Positions 8,801 through 17,420 of a stretch of DNA of 64,000 nucleotides are shown piece after piece. Where the stretch lies: assembly GCF_011764545.1 (NCBI RefSeq), contig NZ_AP022870.1:6702001-6766000 (forward strand). Direction: 5' to 3'. Position numbers and translations under genes: made by a program. How positions within the stretch are numbered: the stretch's first letter is position 1; the number at the start of each line of letters is the position of its first letter. The notes under the pieces are model-generated. The model saw nothing but the letters and a program-made list of their open reading frames with translations, searched no databases and was not told the DNA's origin. This stretch comes from Phytohabitans flavus (GTDB lineage Bacteria; Actinomycetota; Actinomycetes; Mycobacteriales; Micromonosporaceae).

Positions 8801-10735
8801 CAGCGAGCCGACCACCTCGGTGATGACCTGCATCCCCTCGGCCTGCGCGCCCAGCCGCTCGCTGAGCGGTGCGGCCGCCGCGACCGTGGTGATGCCGTCC
8901 GCGTCGGCGACCAGCCGGTCGATCTCCGCGTGGTAGCCGGTGAACGCGTCGTCCCGCTGTAGGAACGACACCGCGCGCTGGGCGGCGGAGGCCAGCTCCT
9001 CGTCGAGTACCCCCGAGAGCTCGTCGATCCGCCCGGTGTCCACATAGCGCAGCTCGCGCAGCGTGACCAGGTGCCCCTGTGCCGAGCGGAGGTCGGCGAG
9101 CTGCGCCACCCACCCGTCCGTCGACTGTGGAGCTTCGCCGCGCGTGCGGCGGACCAGCGACTGGATCCGCCCGGCCGCCTCGTCCAGCGCACCGGCCGCC
9201 TGCGCGGTGAGCGCCTGTACCTTTTCGAACTCGTCGAGCACCTGCTCGGCTGTGGCCCGCACCTCCGACAGCGGGGTACGCAGGTCGCCCAGCTCCGGCT
9301 CGCCGAGCCAGTGGTAGTGGTCGAAGATGCGGGCGCAGGCGGCGATGAGAGCCTCGAACACGCCGGTCGACGGCCTCATCTCGTCGGCCATCCGCCCCAC
9401 CGACAGGCAGTCCGAGATGCCGCGGACGAGGTCGGCGTTGCCTACGCGCTCCAGCGGCCCGGTGCCGACCGGCTGGGCGGCGGCGTACGCGTCGGACATG
9501 TACGGCGTCTGCCAGACCTGCATCGGGTGTACCCGTGTCGGCTCCTCCGACGTGGCCCGGAAGACCACGAGCGTGCCGTCGTCGAAGAACGAGTAGCCGT
9601 GGCACGGGATCGGGGTGGCGACCTCTTTGCGGATCACGTTGTACGGCAGCAGGAGCGTGCGCCCCTCCGCCCGCGCGTGGAAGACGTAGAGCACGTCCTC
9701 GCCGTTGGTGGAGCGGATGATCTGGTCGAACTCGAGGCTCGCCACGTCGGTGTCGAACGTCTTGTTGACCCCGGTCGCGAGGTAGTAGCCGCCGGGGAAG
9801 ATGATGCCGTGGTCCTCGGGCAGCCGCTGGCACGCCTGGCCGATGCCGTCGAGCCGTACCACCGTCTTGGTCCGCGTGTTGAAGACCAGGTGCCGCCAGA
9901 CCGTCTCCTTGTACGGCCGGATGCGCAGCAGGACCAGCGGGCCGACCCGCGCATAGTGGATGTCGGCGTCGGCGAGGCTCTGCAACGGCTCGTCGACCGG
10001 CTCCGCGTAGATGCCTTCGCCGGTCTCGGTGTTGTTTTCCACCTTGACGGTCAGGTTGCCGCCGACCGTCTCCACGAATACCTCGTCGCCGATGGAGATG
10101 TGCGGGTGGCGGCCGAGCACGTGGTTTTCCCGGGTGGTCTCCACCCACTCGAAGTCGTGCGGCGGCGGGAACGTGTGGTCGCGCTCGCCCCGGTTGTCCA
10201 TATAGGACGCCGAGCCGTCCGCGGCCACCTGCCACCGCAGCACCCGGATGTCCTCGACGTTGGGCCCGGTCTGGAAGACCGCGAGCAGCCGGGCGTCGAG
10301 CCGGCGCAGCTGGAGCAGCCGGGTCTCCCGGTAGTACCGGTACAGCTCGCCGAAGTCACGCAGGAACTGCGGCTCGCGCAGCCACGGCACCTCGGCCGCC
10401 GGCTCGAAGCGAAACGCCTCGCCGTCGCGGCTGAACGCGTGGACGGCGAACACGTCGTCGACGGTGGTCTCCGGCTTCAGCCCGATGAAGACGTTGTAGC
10501 CGAAGAGCATCAGCCCGCCGAGCGACACGATGTCGCGCGGCACGCAGTTGTTCTCCGTACGGATCCGCTCGGTGCCGACCAGCCGCATCTCCGCGCTGCC
10601 GAACACCTCCAGGCGGCGCGCGTTGAGCGCCTCCGCCCGGCGGGCCAGCTCGGCAGACCGGTCGGCCAGCCGGGTCCGGAGGACCTCGTACGTCCCGACG
10701 TCGAGCTTCGGCGGAGCCTCGACGGTCGTCGTCAT
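5807..10735 (-). CDS. Large DUF3686-type AAA ATPase
   Basis: A 1642-residue protein of the family usually labelled DNA repair ATPase (DUF3686). The N-terminal ~480 residues form a beta-rich DUF3686 region. A long helical, Glu/Arg/Leu-rich coiled-coil section follows (about 490-900), then a helical region, then an AAA module. In the AAA module Walker A PPGYGKTT is near residue 1275, Walker B LLYLDD near 1337, and an AGNPYTESG sensor-like segment near 1390. The DNA repair label is historical and untested. Its start overlaps the flotillin stop (ATGA), so it is co-translated with a flotillin/YqiJ pair, which points to a membrane-associated role. Confidence 0.85.
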   Translation of the reverse strand: MTTTVEAPPKLDVGTYEVLRTRLADRSAELARRAEALNARRLEVFGSAEMRLVGTERIRTENNCVPRDIVSLGGLMLFGYNVFIGLKPETTVDDVFAVHAFSRDGEAFRFEPAAEVPWLREPQFLRDFGELYRYYRETRLLQLRRLDARLLAVFQTGPNVEDIRVLRWQVAADGSASYMDNRGERDHTFPPPHDFEWVETTRENHVLGRHPHISIGDEVFVETVGGNLTVKVENNTETGEGIYAEPVDEPLQSLADADIHYARVGPLVLLRIRPYKETVWRHLVFNTRTKTVVRLDGIGQACQRLPEDHGIIFPGGYYLATGVNKTFDTDVASLEFDQIIRSTNGEDVLYVFHARAEGRTLLLPYNVIRKEVATPIPCHGYSFFDDGTLVVFRATSEEPTRVHPMQVWQTPYMSDAYAAAQPVGTGPLERVGNADLVRGISDCLSVGRMADEMRPSTGVFEALIAACARIFDHYHWLGEPELGDLRTPLSEVRATAEQVLDEFEKVQALTAQAAGALDEAAGRIQSLVRRTRGEAPQSTDGWVAQLADLRSAQGHLVTLRELRYVDTGRIDELSGVLDEELASAAQRAVSFLQRDDAFTGYHAEIDRLVADADGITTVAAAAPLSERLGAQAEGMQVITEVVGSLDIADATVRTSILERIGEVLGGVNRARATLEGRRKELLATEGRAEFAAEFALLSQAITGALAVADTPERCDEQLGRLLLQLENLESRFGEFDDFLADLGAKRTDVYEVFSARKQALLDERARRSDRLVDSADRILASVHRRIATLKSIDEVNTYFAGDPMVAKLRSVAQELRDLGDAVRAEELDGRIKAARQEAGRSLRDRLDLYSDGGETIALGRHRFAVNTQAIDLTLVPQDGRMAVAVTGTDYRAAVRDEAFEATRPYWEQLLVSETPEVYRAEFLASSILLDGDLDALHEAAVAEGGLRDMVRRTAESRYDEGYERGVHDQDAAAILDALLRLHAGAGLLRYPPSARAAAQLFWAYGADEPDRASWSTRAGSLARARAAFGASPAIGELRGELDQAIVDFLADRRLPIDPRLAGEYLFEELASAPLGFVTSAAARDVLDRFHRALGGPKAKSDREFEEDLRALGDDLAARYQLVSAWLSAFLGDKPAADLPEAIAIELCGADLPRHDSSAVLSATVDGLLGTHPRIASRQIELRLDEVLTRIRRFRDERVPGFRAYQRQRNDVIAQERTRLRLAEHQPKVMSAFVRNRLLDEVYLPLIGDNLARQLGAVGDAKRTDQMGLLLLISPPGYGKTTLMEYVASRLGLVFVKVNGPALGHAVTSVDPGEAPNATARQEVEKISFALEMGNNVLLYLDDIQHTSPELLQKFISLCDAQRRMEGVWEGRTRTYDLRGKRFAVCMAGNPYTESGKRFRIPDMLANRADVWNLGDVLSGKEELFALSYVENSLTANQVLAPLSTRERGDLGLLVRLAKGDESVRPDQLAHPYSAVELEQILAVLRKLLRVQQVVLTNNQAYIASAAQSDESRVEPPYQLQGSYRNMNKLAERIVPVMNDDELEAVIDDHYLGEAQTLAANAEANLLKLAELRGRLTGERAARWAQVKAGFLKAKALGGAEDDPMSRAVGAVGLLADRVGAVESAIERAAAARAARPGREGGG

Positions 10736-12801
10736 TTGGTGTTCAGCTCAGCCAGAGGCGCGTCGGCGAGGCCGAGGCGCTTCGCGGCCTGGAGCAACTC
10801 CGTCAGCTTTTCCGCGTCGGTGCCGCCGGCCTTGATCTGCTGGAGCAGAAACGCGGACAGCGTCAGGTTTTGCACGTCTGCTGTGCTCAGCGACCTCAGC
10901 AGCTCGGCTAGGTCCTTGGTGAAGTCGGCCGAACCGTCGAGCCACGGCTTGGCGAGCGTCTGCGCCACGTCGGAGTGCCCGACGAACCCGTCGAACGCCT
11001 TGCCCGCGGCGATCGAGCTCATCAGCCGGTCGAAGAAGACGCTGTCGCCGCCGACGATGTCGATGTTCGCCCGCTCCAGGCCCTTCGACACCACGGTCGC
11101 CTGCGACTCGGCGATCTGCCGCTGCATGTCCAGGCCGGCGAGCCGGATCTCCTTCTCCGCCTCCAGCCGCAGGCGGTACTCCTCGTGCTCGCGCGTCGCG
11201 TCGTCGAGTGCGGCCATCGCGGCCGCCTTCTCGGTGAGACCCTCGGCCTCGCCCTTCAGCTTTTCGCGCACCGCGTCGGCCAGCGCCAGCGCCTTCTCCC
11301 GCTCGACCACGGCCTCCGCCTTGCCGACCTTCTCCGCGGCCTCGGCCGCGGCGAGCGCCTTCTCCCGCTCCACGGTCGCCTCGGCGCGGCCCACCTTCTC
11401 GATCGCCACCGCGTCCCGCTCGCGCACCTGCACCTCGGCAAGCCCGGCCGCGGCTGCCTCGGCCTGCACACCCTCGGCCAGCCGGATCTTCGCCCTGGTG
11501 TCGAGCTCGGCCGCCTGCTGCCGGGCCTCGGCGAGCACGAGGGCCTCGCGCGCCTTGTGCTTGGCCGCCTGCTCCGCCGCCTCGGCCGCCTTGATGTCCT
11601 TGACCAGCGCCTCCTGCGCCTCGGCCTCGGCCGCGATGACGGTCGCCTGGCGCACCCGCTCGGCTTCCTCGACCACGCGCAGGCGCTTAATGTTCTCTTC
11701 CTGCTCGGCGACGGTCTTTTCGACCGCGATCCGCTCCCGGACCACCTCGGCGATCAACCGCTTCTCGGCCTCGACCTCCTTGTCCTTGGAGATCGTGGTC
11801 AGCTCGGTCTCCCGCTGCCGGGCGATGACCTCAAGCATGCGGTCCTTTTCGATCCGCTCAGTCTCGATCGCGATGACCCGCTCCCGGTTCTTCTCCGCGA
11901 CCGCGATCTCCCGCGCCTTGTTCTCCGCCTGGACGCCCAGCTGCTCGTCGGCCCGGAGATTGGCGCCTTCGGCCTTCTGCCGCTCCTCCGCCCGTACGCG
12001 GGAGATCTCCGCCTCCTCGCGCGCCCGCATCGTCTCGACCTCGCGGCGCTGCTTGATCTCCGCCTCGGCCTGCTGACGCTCCAGCTCCAGGATCGCCTGG
12101 CGGGCGTCGACATTCTGGCGGGTGATCTCCTTCTGCTCGGTCTTCTGGAACTCGTTGGTCCGCACGTGCTCGATCGCGGTCAGCTCGGTGATCTTCCGGA
12201 TGCCCTGCGCGTCAAGGATGTTGGCCGGGTCGAGCCGCGCCATCGGCGTCTGCTCCAGGAAGTCGATGGCCGCGTCCTCCAGGCTGTACCCGTTGAGGTC
12301 GGTACCGATGACCGCGATGATCTGGTCGCGGAACTCGTCGCGCTTCGTGTACAAGTCGACGAAGTCGAGCTGCTTGCCGACCGTCTTCAGCGCCTCGGAA
12401 AACTTCGCGTTGAACAGCTCCTGCAGCGTCTCCTGGTCGCTGGCCCGCGCGGTACCGATGGCCTGCGCCACCTTGATGACGTCTTCCACCGTCTTGTTCA
12501 CCCGGACGAAGAACGTGATCCGGATGTCGGCCCGGATGTTGTCACGGCAGATCAGACCCTCGTTGCCGGTGCGCTCGATGTCGATCGTCTTGACCGAGAT
12601 GTCCATGACTTCGGCCTTGTTGAAGACCGGCAGCACGACCGCGCCGGTGAACGTGACATCCACCTTCCGGATCTTCGAGATGATGAGCGCCTTGCCCTGC
12701 TCGACCTTGCGGAACAGCCGGCTCACCAGGAACAGCAACACGACGAGAACGAGAACGACGACGGCGACGAGCACGCCGAAGCCGGTGGTGATGACGTCCA
12801 T
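10732..12801 (-). CDS. Flotillin-like SPFH-domain protein (YqiK-type)
   Basis: A 689-residue flotillin. There is one membrane segment at residues ~8-30 (V/L-rich, ending FLVSRLF), then an SPFH/band-7 domain (~35-210). A very long Glu/Ala/Arg coiled coil with repeated VEREKAL and KVGRAEA units runs from ~210 to 570, followed by a C-terminal tail. ATG 12801 is chosen because it has GAGGGA just upstream and places the membrane helix at the N terminus; the longer upstream frame has no such support. Flotillins assemble into cages or microdomains on the membrane. The gene lies 13 bp after a YqiJ-like gene and overlaps the AAA ATPase start, so the three form one operon. Confidence 0.9.
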   Translation of the reverse strand: MDVITTGFGVLVAVVVLVLVVLLFLVSRLFRKVEQGKALIISKIRKVDVTFTGAVVLPVFNKAEVMDISVKTIDIERTGNEGLICRDNIRADIRITFFVRVNKTVEDVIKVAQAIGTARASDQETLQELFNAKFSEALKTVGKQLDFVDLYTKRDEFRDQIIAVIGTDLNGYSLEDAAIDFLEQTPMARLDPANILDAQGIRKITELTAIEHVRTNEFQKTEQKEITRQNVDARQAILELERQQAEAEIKQRREVETMRAREEAEISRVRAEERQKAEGANLRADEQLGVQAENKAREIAVAEKNRERVIAIETERIEKDRMLEVIARQRETELTTISKDKEVEAEKRLIAEVVRERIAVEKTVAEQEENIKRLRVVEEAERVRQATVIAAEAEAQEALVKDIKAAEAAEQAAKHKAREALVLAEARQQAAELDTRAKIRLAEGVQAEAAAAGLAEVQVRERDAVAIEKVGRAEATVEREKALAAAEAAEKVGKAEAVVEREKALALADAVREKLKGEAEGLTEKAAAMAALDDATREHEEYRLRLEAEKEIRLAGLDMQRQIAESQATVVSKGLERANIDIVGGDSVFFDRLMSSIAAGKAFDGFVGHSDVAQTLAKPWLDGSADFTKDLAELLRSLSTADVQNLTLSAFLLQQIKAGGTDAEKLTELLQAAKRLGLADAPLAELNTK

Positions 12802-12814
12802 GAGGGTCCCTCTT

Positions 12815-13405
12815 TTATCCGTGTGGTTCGGGCTGTGGGACGGGGGTGACCCAGAAGAACTCCCCGTCGGCGTCATAGTCGTAGATCAGCGCAGTGGTGC
12901 CGGACTTGAAGGAGTCGGCACCGGTCTGCCGCACCTGGATGATCGCGGACGAACCATCCTTGGCGGTAACCTCCGCTTGGCCAAAATCCTGGCTGACCCG
13001 CCCCGTGCGGATGACACACACCGATCCGACGAAGTCGGAGCGGGACGCCTCGGGCCCGGTGGGAAAGAGCCGCCGCAGCGGGCGGATGAGCAGCCGCGTG
13101 GCAAACCAGGCGACCGCGAGCGCGACGATCAGAGCAAGGATCGCGAGCAACAGCACACCGCCGACGAGCACCGTGCCGGCGAGGCTGACGAACCACGCGA
13201 TCGCGATGAGGAGCGAGGCGGTGAGGGCCACGGGTACGCCGGCGAAGCCGAGGCCGCCCAGGGCATCTCCGTCGCCGCCGAAGTCGAGGGCCTCGATGTC
13301 GAGCGCACCGAGAAGCACGAGGATCCAGTAGCCGACGACGACCACGAGCAGGAAAGTGAACAGCACAGCCGGAAAAGCGAGCGCAGCGTCCACGAACTCA
13401 CCCAT
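12815..13405 (-). CDS. YqiJ/NfeD-like membrane protein with OB fold
   Basis: A 196-residue protein with hydrophobic segments at about residues 12-33, 57-78 and 80-103, then a soluble C-terminal beta domain (~115-190) of the NfeD/YqiJ OB-fold type. It is the first gene of the operon, followed 13 bp later by the flotillin gene. The yqiJ-yqiK order in Escherichia coli is the same. Partner proteins of this kind are thought to anchor or cap flotillin assemblies; that role is from family knowledge. No enzyme motif is visible. Confidence 0.8.
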   Translation of the reverse strand: MGEFVDAALAFPAVLFTFLLVVVVGYWILVLLGALDIEALDFGGDGDALGGLGFAGVPVALTASLLIAIAWFVSLAGTVLVGGVLLLAILALIVALAVAWFATRLLIRPLRRLFPTGPEASRSDFVGSVCVIRTGRVSQDFGQAEVTAKDGSSAIIQVRQTGADSFKSGTTALIYDYDADGEFFWVTPVPQPEPHG

Positions 13406-13468
13406 CGACCCGCGCCTACCCCCGCTGCGAGAACCACCAACCGTTAGCCAGGATCATGACATGGCAGG

Positions 13469-14505
13469 TCAACCCATGGGTGCCCCGATTGGGGCACCCT
13501 GGACGTCAGCGGCCGTCGAGTAAGGGTTGGCGGGGTCCCACGGTAGGCCCTGCCGGCGGCGGGCGATCGCGGAAAGGGCCTCCAGGACGACCCGGTTGCC
13601 CAGATATGCCGTGATGTCCGCGTGGTCGTACGGCGGGGAGACCTCGACCACGTCGACGCCGACGATGGGCAACTCCAGGCAGCAGCGGCGGACCGCGTCG
13701 AGCAGTTGGCGTGCGGTCAGGCCGCCCGGCTCGGGGTGCCGGTGCCGGGCGCCATGCCGGGATCCACCACGTCGATGTCCACCGAAAGGAAGACGCCCTC
13801 GCACTCGTCGACCGCGATCCCGAACGCCTCGGTCAGGCACTCGTCCACGCCGCGGGCCACGATCTCGCTCATCTCGTACGAGCGCATCCGCTGCTCGGCC
13901 ATCCAGTCCAGTACCGCCGGGCCGGGCCAGTAGCCGCGCAGTCCAATTTGGAGGAAGCGGTCACCGCGGATGGCGCCGGACTCGATGAGGCGGCGCATCG
14001 GGAGGCCGTGGCCGTACAGCGAGCCGAACTCGATCTCGCCCGTGTCGGCGTGCGCGTCGAAATGCACCATCGACACCCGGCCGTAGCCGTGGTGCCGGGC
14101 CACGCCCTTGGCGTCGGGCAGCGTGATCGAGTGGTCGCCACCGAGCACCACCGGGATCGCGCCGGCCGCGGCCACCGCCGCCACCGCCTCCTCCAGCGCG
14201 CCGAGCGCCCGCTCGACGTCGCCGCTGAACATCTCGACGTCGCCCGCGTCGTACACCTTCAGGTCGCGCAGGCCGTCGGTGCGTAGCGCCAGCGACGGGC
14301 GGCTGCCATCGTGCTCCAGATAGCAGGCCTGGCGGATGGCGGACGGCCCGAAACGGGTGCCGGGACGGTTTGTGGTGCCGCCGTCGAAAGGCGCGCCGAC
14401 GATGACGACGTCGGCGTCCGCGTACGTCCCCGGTTCGCCGATGTCGCATCGCTCGACGCCGAGAAACGTCACGTCCGGGCCGAACATCGGGCCGTATCTC
14501 GTCAC
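13469..14505 (-). CDS. Agmatinase/ureohydrolase family (apparent frameshift)
   Basis: The ureohydrolase fold carries manganese-ligand motifs GGDHS, DAHAD and SVDIDVVDP in order. Agmatinase would convert agmatine to putrescine and urea, which fits the adjacent polyamine importer; guanidinobutyrase or guanidinopropionase remain possible. The frame breaks near 13731-13735: the upstream frame ends shortly after PGTGTP, while the continuation EPGGLTARQLLDAV and the conserved VDVVEVSPPYDH lie one frame over. Restoring one C in the CCCC run gives an uninterrupted 345-residue protein of normal length, so a sequencing deletion is more likely than a dead gene. It lies 13 bp downstream of the dehydrogenase gene. 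Confidence 0.8.
13478..13499 (-). terminator. Hairpin at the 3' end of the agmatinase gene
   Basis: A perfect 9-bp stem, GGGTGCCCC / GGGGCACCC, with a GATT loop, lies over the last codons of the agmatinase frame. There is no U-tract. It may terminate the polyamine operon before the envelope block. Confidence 0.45.
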
Positions 14506-14518
14506 GGCGTGTACCTCG

Positions 14519-15721
14519 TCATCGCTCTTCCATCCCCCATGGCGAGCCGTACGCGGTCAGCAGGTCGAGGAACGGCCGGGCCGCGAAAGCCTCCGGACCC
14601 AGCACACCGGTGCCCGACCAGATACCCGTGGCGAGCAGCTCGAGCGCGACCACCGGGTTGATGGCAGTCTGCCACACGACGGCCTGGTGCCCGTACTCGC
14701 GCATCGACCACTCGTTGTCGACCACGTGGTAGAGGTAGACGGCGCGCGGCTCGCCGGACTTTCCGGTGCCGCGTACCCATGTACCGGCACACGTCTTGCC
14801 GCGCATCTTGTCGCCGAGCGTGGCCGGGTCGGGCAGGCAGGCGGCGACCACGTCGCGCGGCGCCACCGACACCCCACCGACCCGCACCGGGGCGGTGCCG
14901 TCCAGGCCGAGCTTGTGGAGGGTACGGAGCACCTCGATGAACTCGCTGCCCAGCCCGTACTTGAACGTGACCCGCTTGGCCTCGACCCAGCGCGGGATCA
15001 GCAGCACCTCTTCGTGCTCGACGTTGACGCACTCGACCGGGCCGATGCCCTCCGGGAAGTCGAAGACCTCCGGCTCGGAGAACGGCTCGGTGGTGTGCCA
15101 GCCCGTGCCCGCCTCCCAGACCACCGGCGGGTTGAGGCACTCCTCGATGGTGGTCCAAATGGAGAAGGACGGCGCGAAGTCGTACCCGTCCACGACGAGG
15201 TTGGCGCCGTCGCGCACACCGATCTCGTCGATCTCGCTGAAGAGCTCGTCGGCCGCGTACCGCGCGAAGACGTCGGAAAGCCCGGGCTCCACACCCATGC
15301 CCACCAGCGCCAGCCGCCCGCTCTGCGCCCACCTGTCGGCCTGAGCGAACTGGTCGTCGCCCAGCTTCACGCCGGTCTCCGCGTGCGGCCGCTCCGGATG
15401 CGGCTTGGACAACGACATCGCCATGTCCATGTAGCCGGCACCCGCGGCGTACGCGCCCTCGAAGATGGGCATGACGAACCGCGGGTCGACCGCGTTGAGC
15501 ACGTGCGTGATGCCGTGCTCGCGGCAGAGCGCGGCCACCGCCTCGGCCGAGGAGGCGTCGACCCGGGCCGCGGTGAAGCGGTCGTCCACAGTGGAAACCG
15601 CGCGGGCGGCCCGGTCCGGGTCGTAGTCGGCGACGACGATCGCCTCGAAGAACGAGCGGCGTGCGGCGATCGGAACGACCGCGGAGCCGACCCCACCGGC
15701 CCCGATGACGAGGATCCGCAT
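14519..15721 (-). CDS. Saccharopine-dehydrogenase family, carboxynorspermidine-dehydrogenase-like
   Basis: A 400-residue oxidoreductase with an N-terminal Rossmann motif, GAGGVGSAV (residues 7-15), and a C-terminal saccharopine-dehydrogenase domain. The C-terminal pattern (LPDP, GKTCAGTWV, a Tyr-rich strand, GIWSGTGVL, RPFLDLL) resembles carboxynorspermidine dehydrogenase, which condenses a semialdehyde with a diamine in polyamine synthesis. The setting between agmatinase and PotABCD supports a polyamine substrate; lysine-pathway chemistry is the alternative. Its ATG shares one base with the stop of the upstream permease gene (TGATG), so it belongs to the transporter operon. Confidence 0.75.
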   Translation of the reverse strand: MRILVIGAGGVGSAVVPIAARRSFFEAIVVADYDPDRAARAVSTVDDRFTAARVDASSAEAVAALCREHGITHVLNAVDPRFVMPIFEGAYAAGAGYMDMAMSLSKPHPERPHAETGVKLGDDQFAQADRWAQSGRLALVGMGVEPGLSDVFARYAADELFSEIDEIGVRDGANLVVDGYDFAPSFSIWTTIEECLNPPVVWEAGTGWHTTEPFSEPEVFDFPEGIGPVECVNVEHEEVLLIPRWVEAKRVTFKYGLGSEFIEVLRTLHKLGLDGTAPVRVGGVSVAPRDVVAACLPDPATLGDKMRGKTCAGTWVRGTGKSGEPRAVYLYHVVDNEWSMREYGHQAVVWQTAINPVVALELLATGIWSGTGVLGPEAFAARPFLDLLTAYGSPWGMEER

Positions 15722-16509
15722 CAGGCGGCCCGCCGCCTGCGCACCGAGGTGCCGAGCACCAGCAGCAGCGCGATCAGGAACATGGCCGTGCCGATGACGT
15801 TGACCTGTGGCGGGATGCCACGCTGGGCGGCGCCCCAGACGTACATCGGGAACGTGACAGTGGTGCCGGAGTTGAAGTTCGTGATGATGAAGTCGTCGAA
15901 CGACAGCGAGAAGGCGAGCAGCGCGGCCGCCACGATGCCCGGGAAGACCAGCGGCAGCGTCACCTTGCGGAAGGTGTGGAACTCGTCGGCGTACAGGTCC
16001 ATCGCCGCCTCCTCCAGCCGGCTGTCGAATCCGGACAGTCGTGCCTTCACGGTGACGACGACGAACGAGACGCAGAACATCACGTGCGCGATGACCACTG
16101 TCCAGAAGCCGAGCGGCACGCCGCCAGCCACGAAGAGGGCGAGCAGCGAGGAGCCCATCACCACCTCGGGCGTCGCCATCGGCAGGAAGATGAGCAGGTT
16201 CGTCGCGGCGCGGCCACGGAAGCGGTGGCGTACCAGCGCGAAGGCCATCAGCGTGCCGAGCACGGTGGCCGCGACGGTGGCGATGAAGCCGATCTGCACG
16301 CTGCGCACGACCGCGTCGCACATGTCACCCGGACCGCAGGGGTTGGTCCAGTTGTCCAATGTGAACTTGTTGAAGTCGTACGACAGGCGGCTCGACGGCT
16401 CGTTGAACGAGAGCCCGACGACCACCGCGATGGGCAGGAAGAGGTAGGCGAGCACGAGCACGCCCACGCCCATCACCCAGTGGTCGGACAGCCAGCGCCC
16501 CAGCTTCAT
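15721..16509 (-). CDS. potC: Spermidine/putrescine-type ABC permease (PotC-like)
   Basis: A 262-residue inner-membrane permease with six predicted membrane segments. A cytoplasmic EAA loop (LEEAAMDLYADEFHTFRKV) near residue 170 contacts the ATPase. The length and the second-permease position are typical of PotC. The ATG at 16509 shares its A with the upstream TGA, so the permeases are made together. Polyamine specificity is inferred from the family and from the agmatinase and aminotransferase neighbours. Confidence 0.85.
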   Translation of the reverse strand: MKLGRWLSDHWVMGVGVLVLAYLFLPIAVVVGLSFNEPSSRLSYDFNKFTLDNWTNPCGPGDMCDAVVRSVQIGFIATVAATVLGTLMAFALVRHRFRGRAATNLLIFLPMATPEVVMGSSLLALFVAGGVPLGFWTVVIAHVMFCVSFVVVTVKARLSGFDSRLEEAAMDLYADEFHTFRKVTLPLVFPGIVAAALLAFSLSFDDFIITNFNSGTTVTFPMYVWGAAQRGIPPQVNVIGTAMFLIALLLVLGTSVRRRRAA

Positions 16510-17420
16510 CAGAGCACCTCGTCCGTTCCGGAGCGCTTCACGTACACGAACACCATCGCCAGGATGATCGCCATCAGGAGGAACGACAGCGCCGCCGCCT
16601 GCGGGTAGTCGAGCCGCACGAGGAAGGCGGAGTCGATCACGTTGCCGATCATGTACTGGTTGGGCGTGCCGAGCAGCTCGGCGTTGATGTAGTCACCCGC
16701 CGCCGGGATGAACGTGAGCAGCGTGCCGGCCACCACGCCCGGCATCGACAGCGGGAGCGTCACTTTGGCGAACGCGCGGGCCGGGCTGGCGTACAGGTCG
16801 TTGGCCGCCTCCAGCAGCCGGCCGTCGAGACGGTCGAGGCTGGCGTAGAGCGGCAGCACCATGAACGGCAGGAAGTTGTACGTCAGGCCGAGCACCACCG
16901 CCGCCGACGTGGCCAGCAGCCTGCCGTCGGAGCCGAGGATCCCGATGTCGCGCAGCACGCCGACCAGCCAGCCGTTGTCCGACAGGATCGTCTTCCAGGC
17001 CAGCGTGCGCACGAGGAAGCTGGTGAAGAACGGGGCGATCACGCAGACCAGCATCAGGTTCTTGAAGCGGTTGGCCTTCTGCGCGATCGCGTACGCCAGC
17101 GGGTAGCCGAGCAGCAGGCACAGCAGCGTGGCGATGCCCGCGTAGAGCAGTGAGCGCAGGAAGTGCGGCCAGTACGCCGAGAGCGCGTCAGCGTAGTTGC
17201 CGAACTCCCACGTCATCGCGTACCCCTGCTGTAGCGACCCGCTCGGGTCGTACAGGCTTGTCGCGGCGAGCTGCACCGCTGGTACCGCGAAGAAGATCGT
17301 CAGCCACAGCCCACCGGGGAGCAGCAGCAGATACGGCAGGAGCCGCCGCCCCTTCCGCGGGGGCGGTGGAGGTGTCTCATGTGGACCGACCGCGGTGCCG
17401 ATGTGCCCTACGACGCTCAC
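16509..17420 (-). CDS. potB: Spermidine/putrescine-type ABC permease (PotB-like)
   Basis: A 303-residue permease with a proline-rich cytoplasmic start, six membrane segments and an EAA loop (LLEAANDLYASPARAF). The GTG at 17420 is chosen because it overlaps the ATPase stop (GTGA) and gives the expected length; the longer frame upstream lies inside the ATPase gene. It pairs with the PotC-like permease to form the channel. Confidence 0.85.
   Translation of the reverse strand: MSVVGHIGTAVGPHETPPPPPRKGRRLLPYLLLLPGGLWLTIFFAVPAVQLAATSLYDPSGSLQQGYAMTWEFGNYADALSAYWPHFLRSLLYAGIATLLCLLLGYPLAYAIAQKANRFKNLMLVCVIAPFFTSFLVRTLAWKTILSDNGWLVGVLRDIGILGSDGRLLATSAAVVLGLTYNFLPFMVLPLYASLDRLDGRLLEAANDLYASPARAFAKVTLPLSMPGVVAGTLLTFIPAAGDYINAELLGTPNQYMIGNVIDSAFLVRLDYPQAAALSFLLMAIILAMVFVYVKRSGTDEVL

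Noticed and set aside
9071-12076. A 1001-codon open frame on the plus strand opposite the ATPase and flotillin genes
   Set aside because: Antisense shadow of high-GC coding DNA: low-complexity Ser/Arg composition, no family motif, and the minus-strand genes are clearly real.
13469-14505. Agmatinase as a true pseudogene
   Set aside because: A single break in a C run, with intact catalytic motifs on both sides, matches the sequencing-error pattern in twelve other genes.
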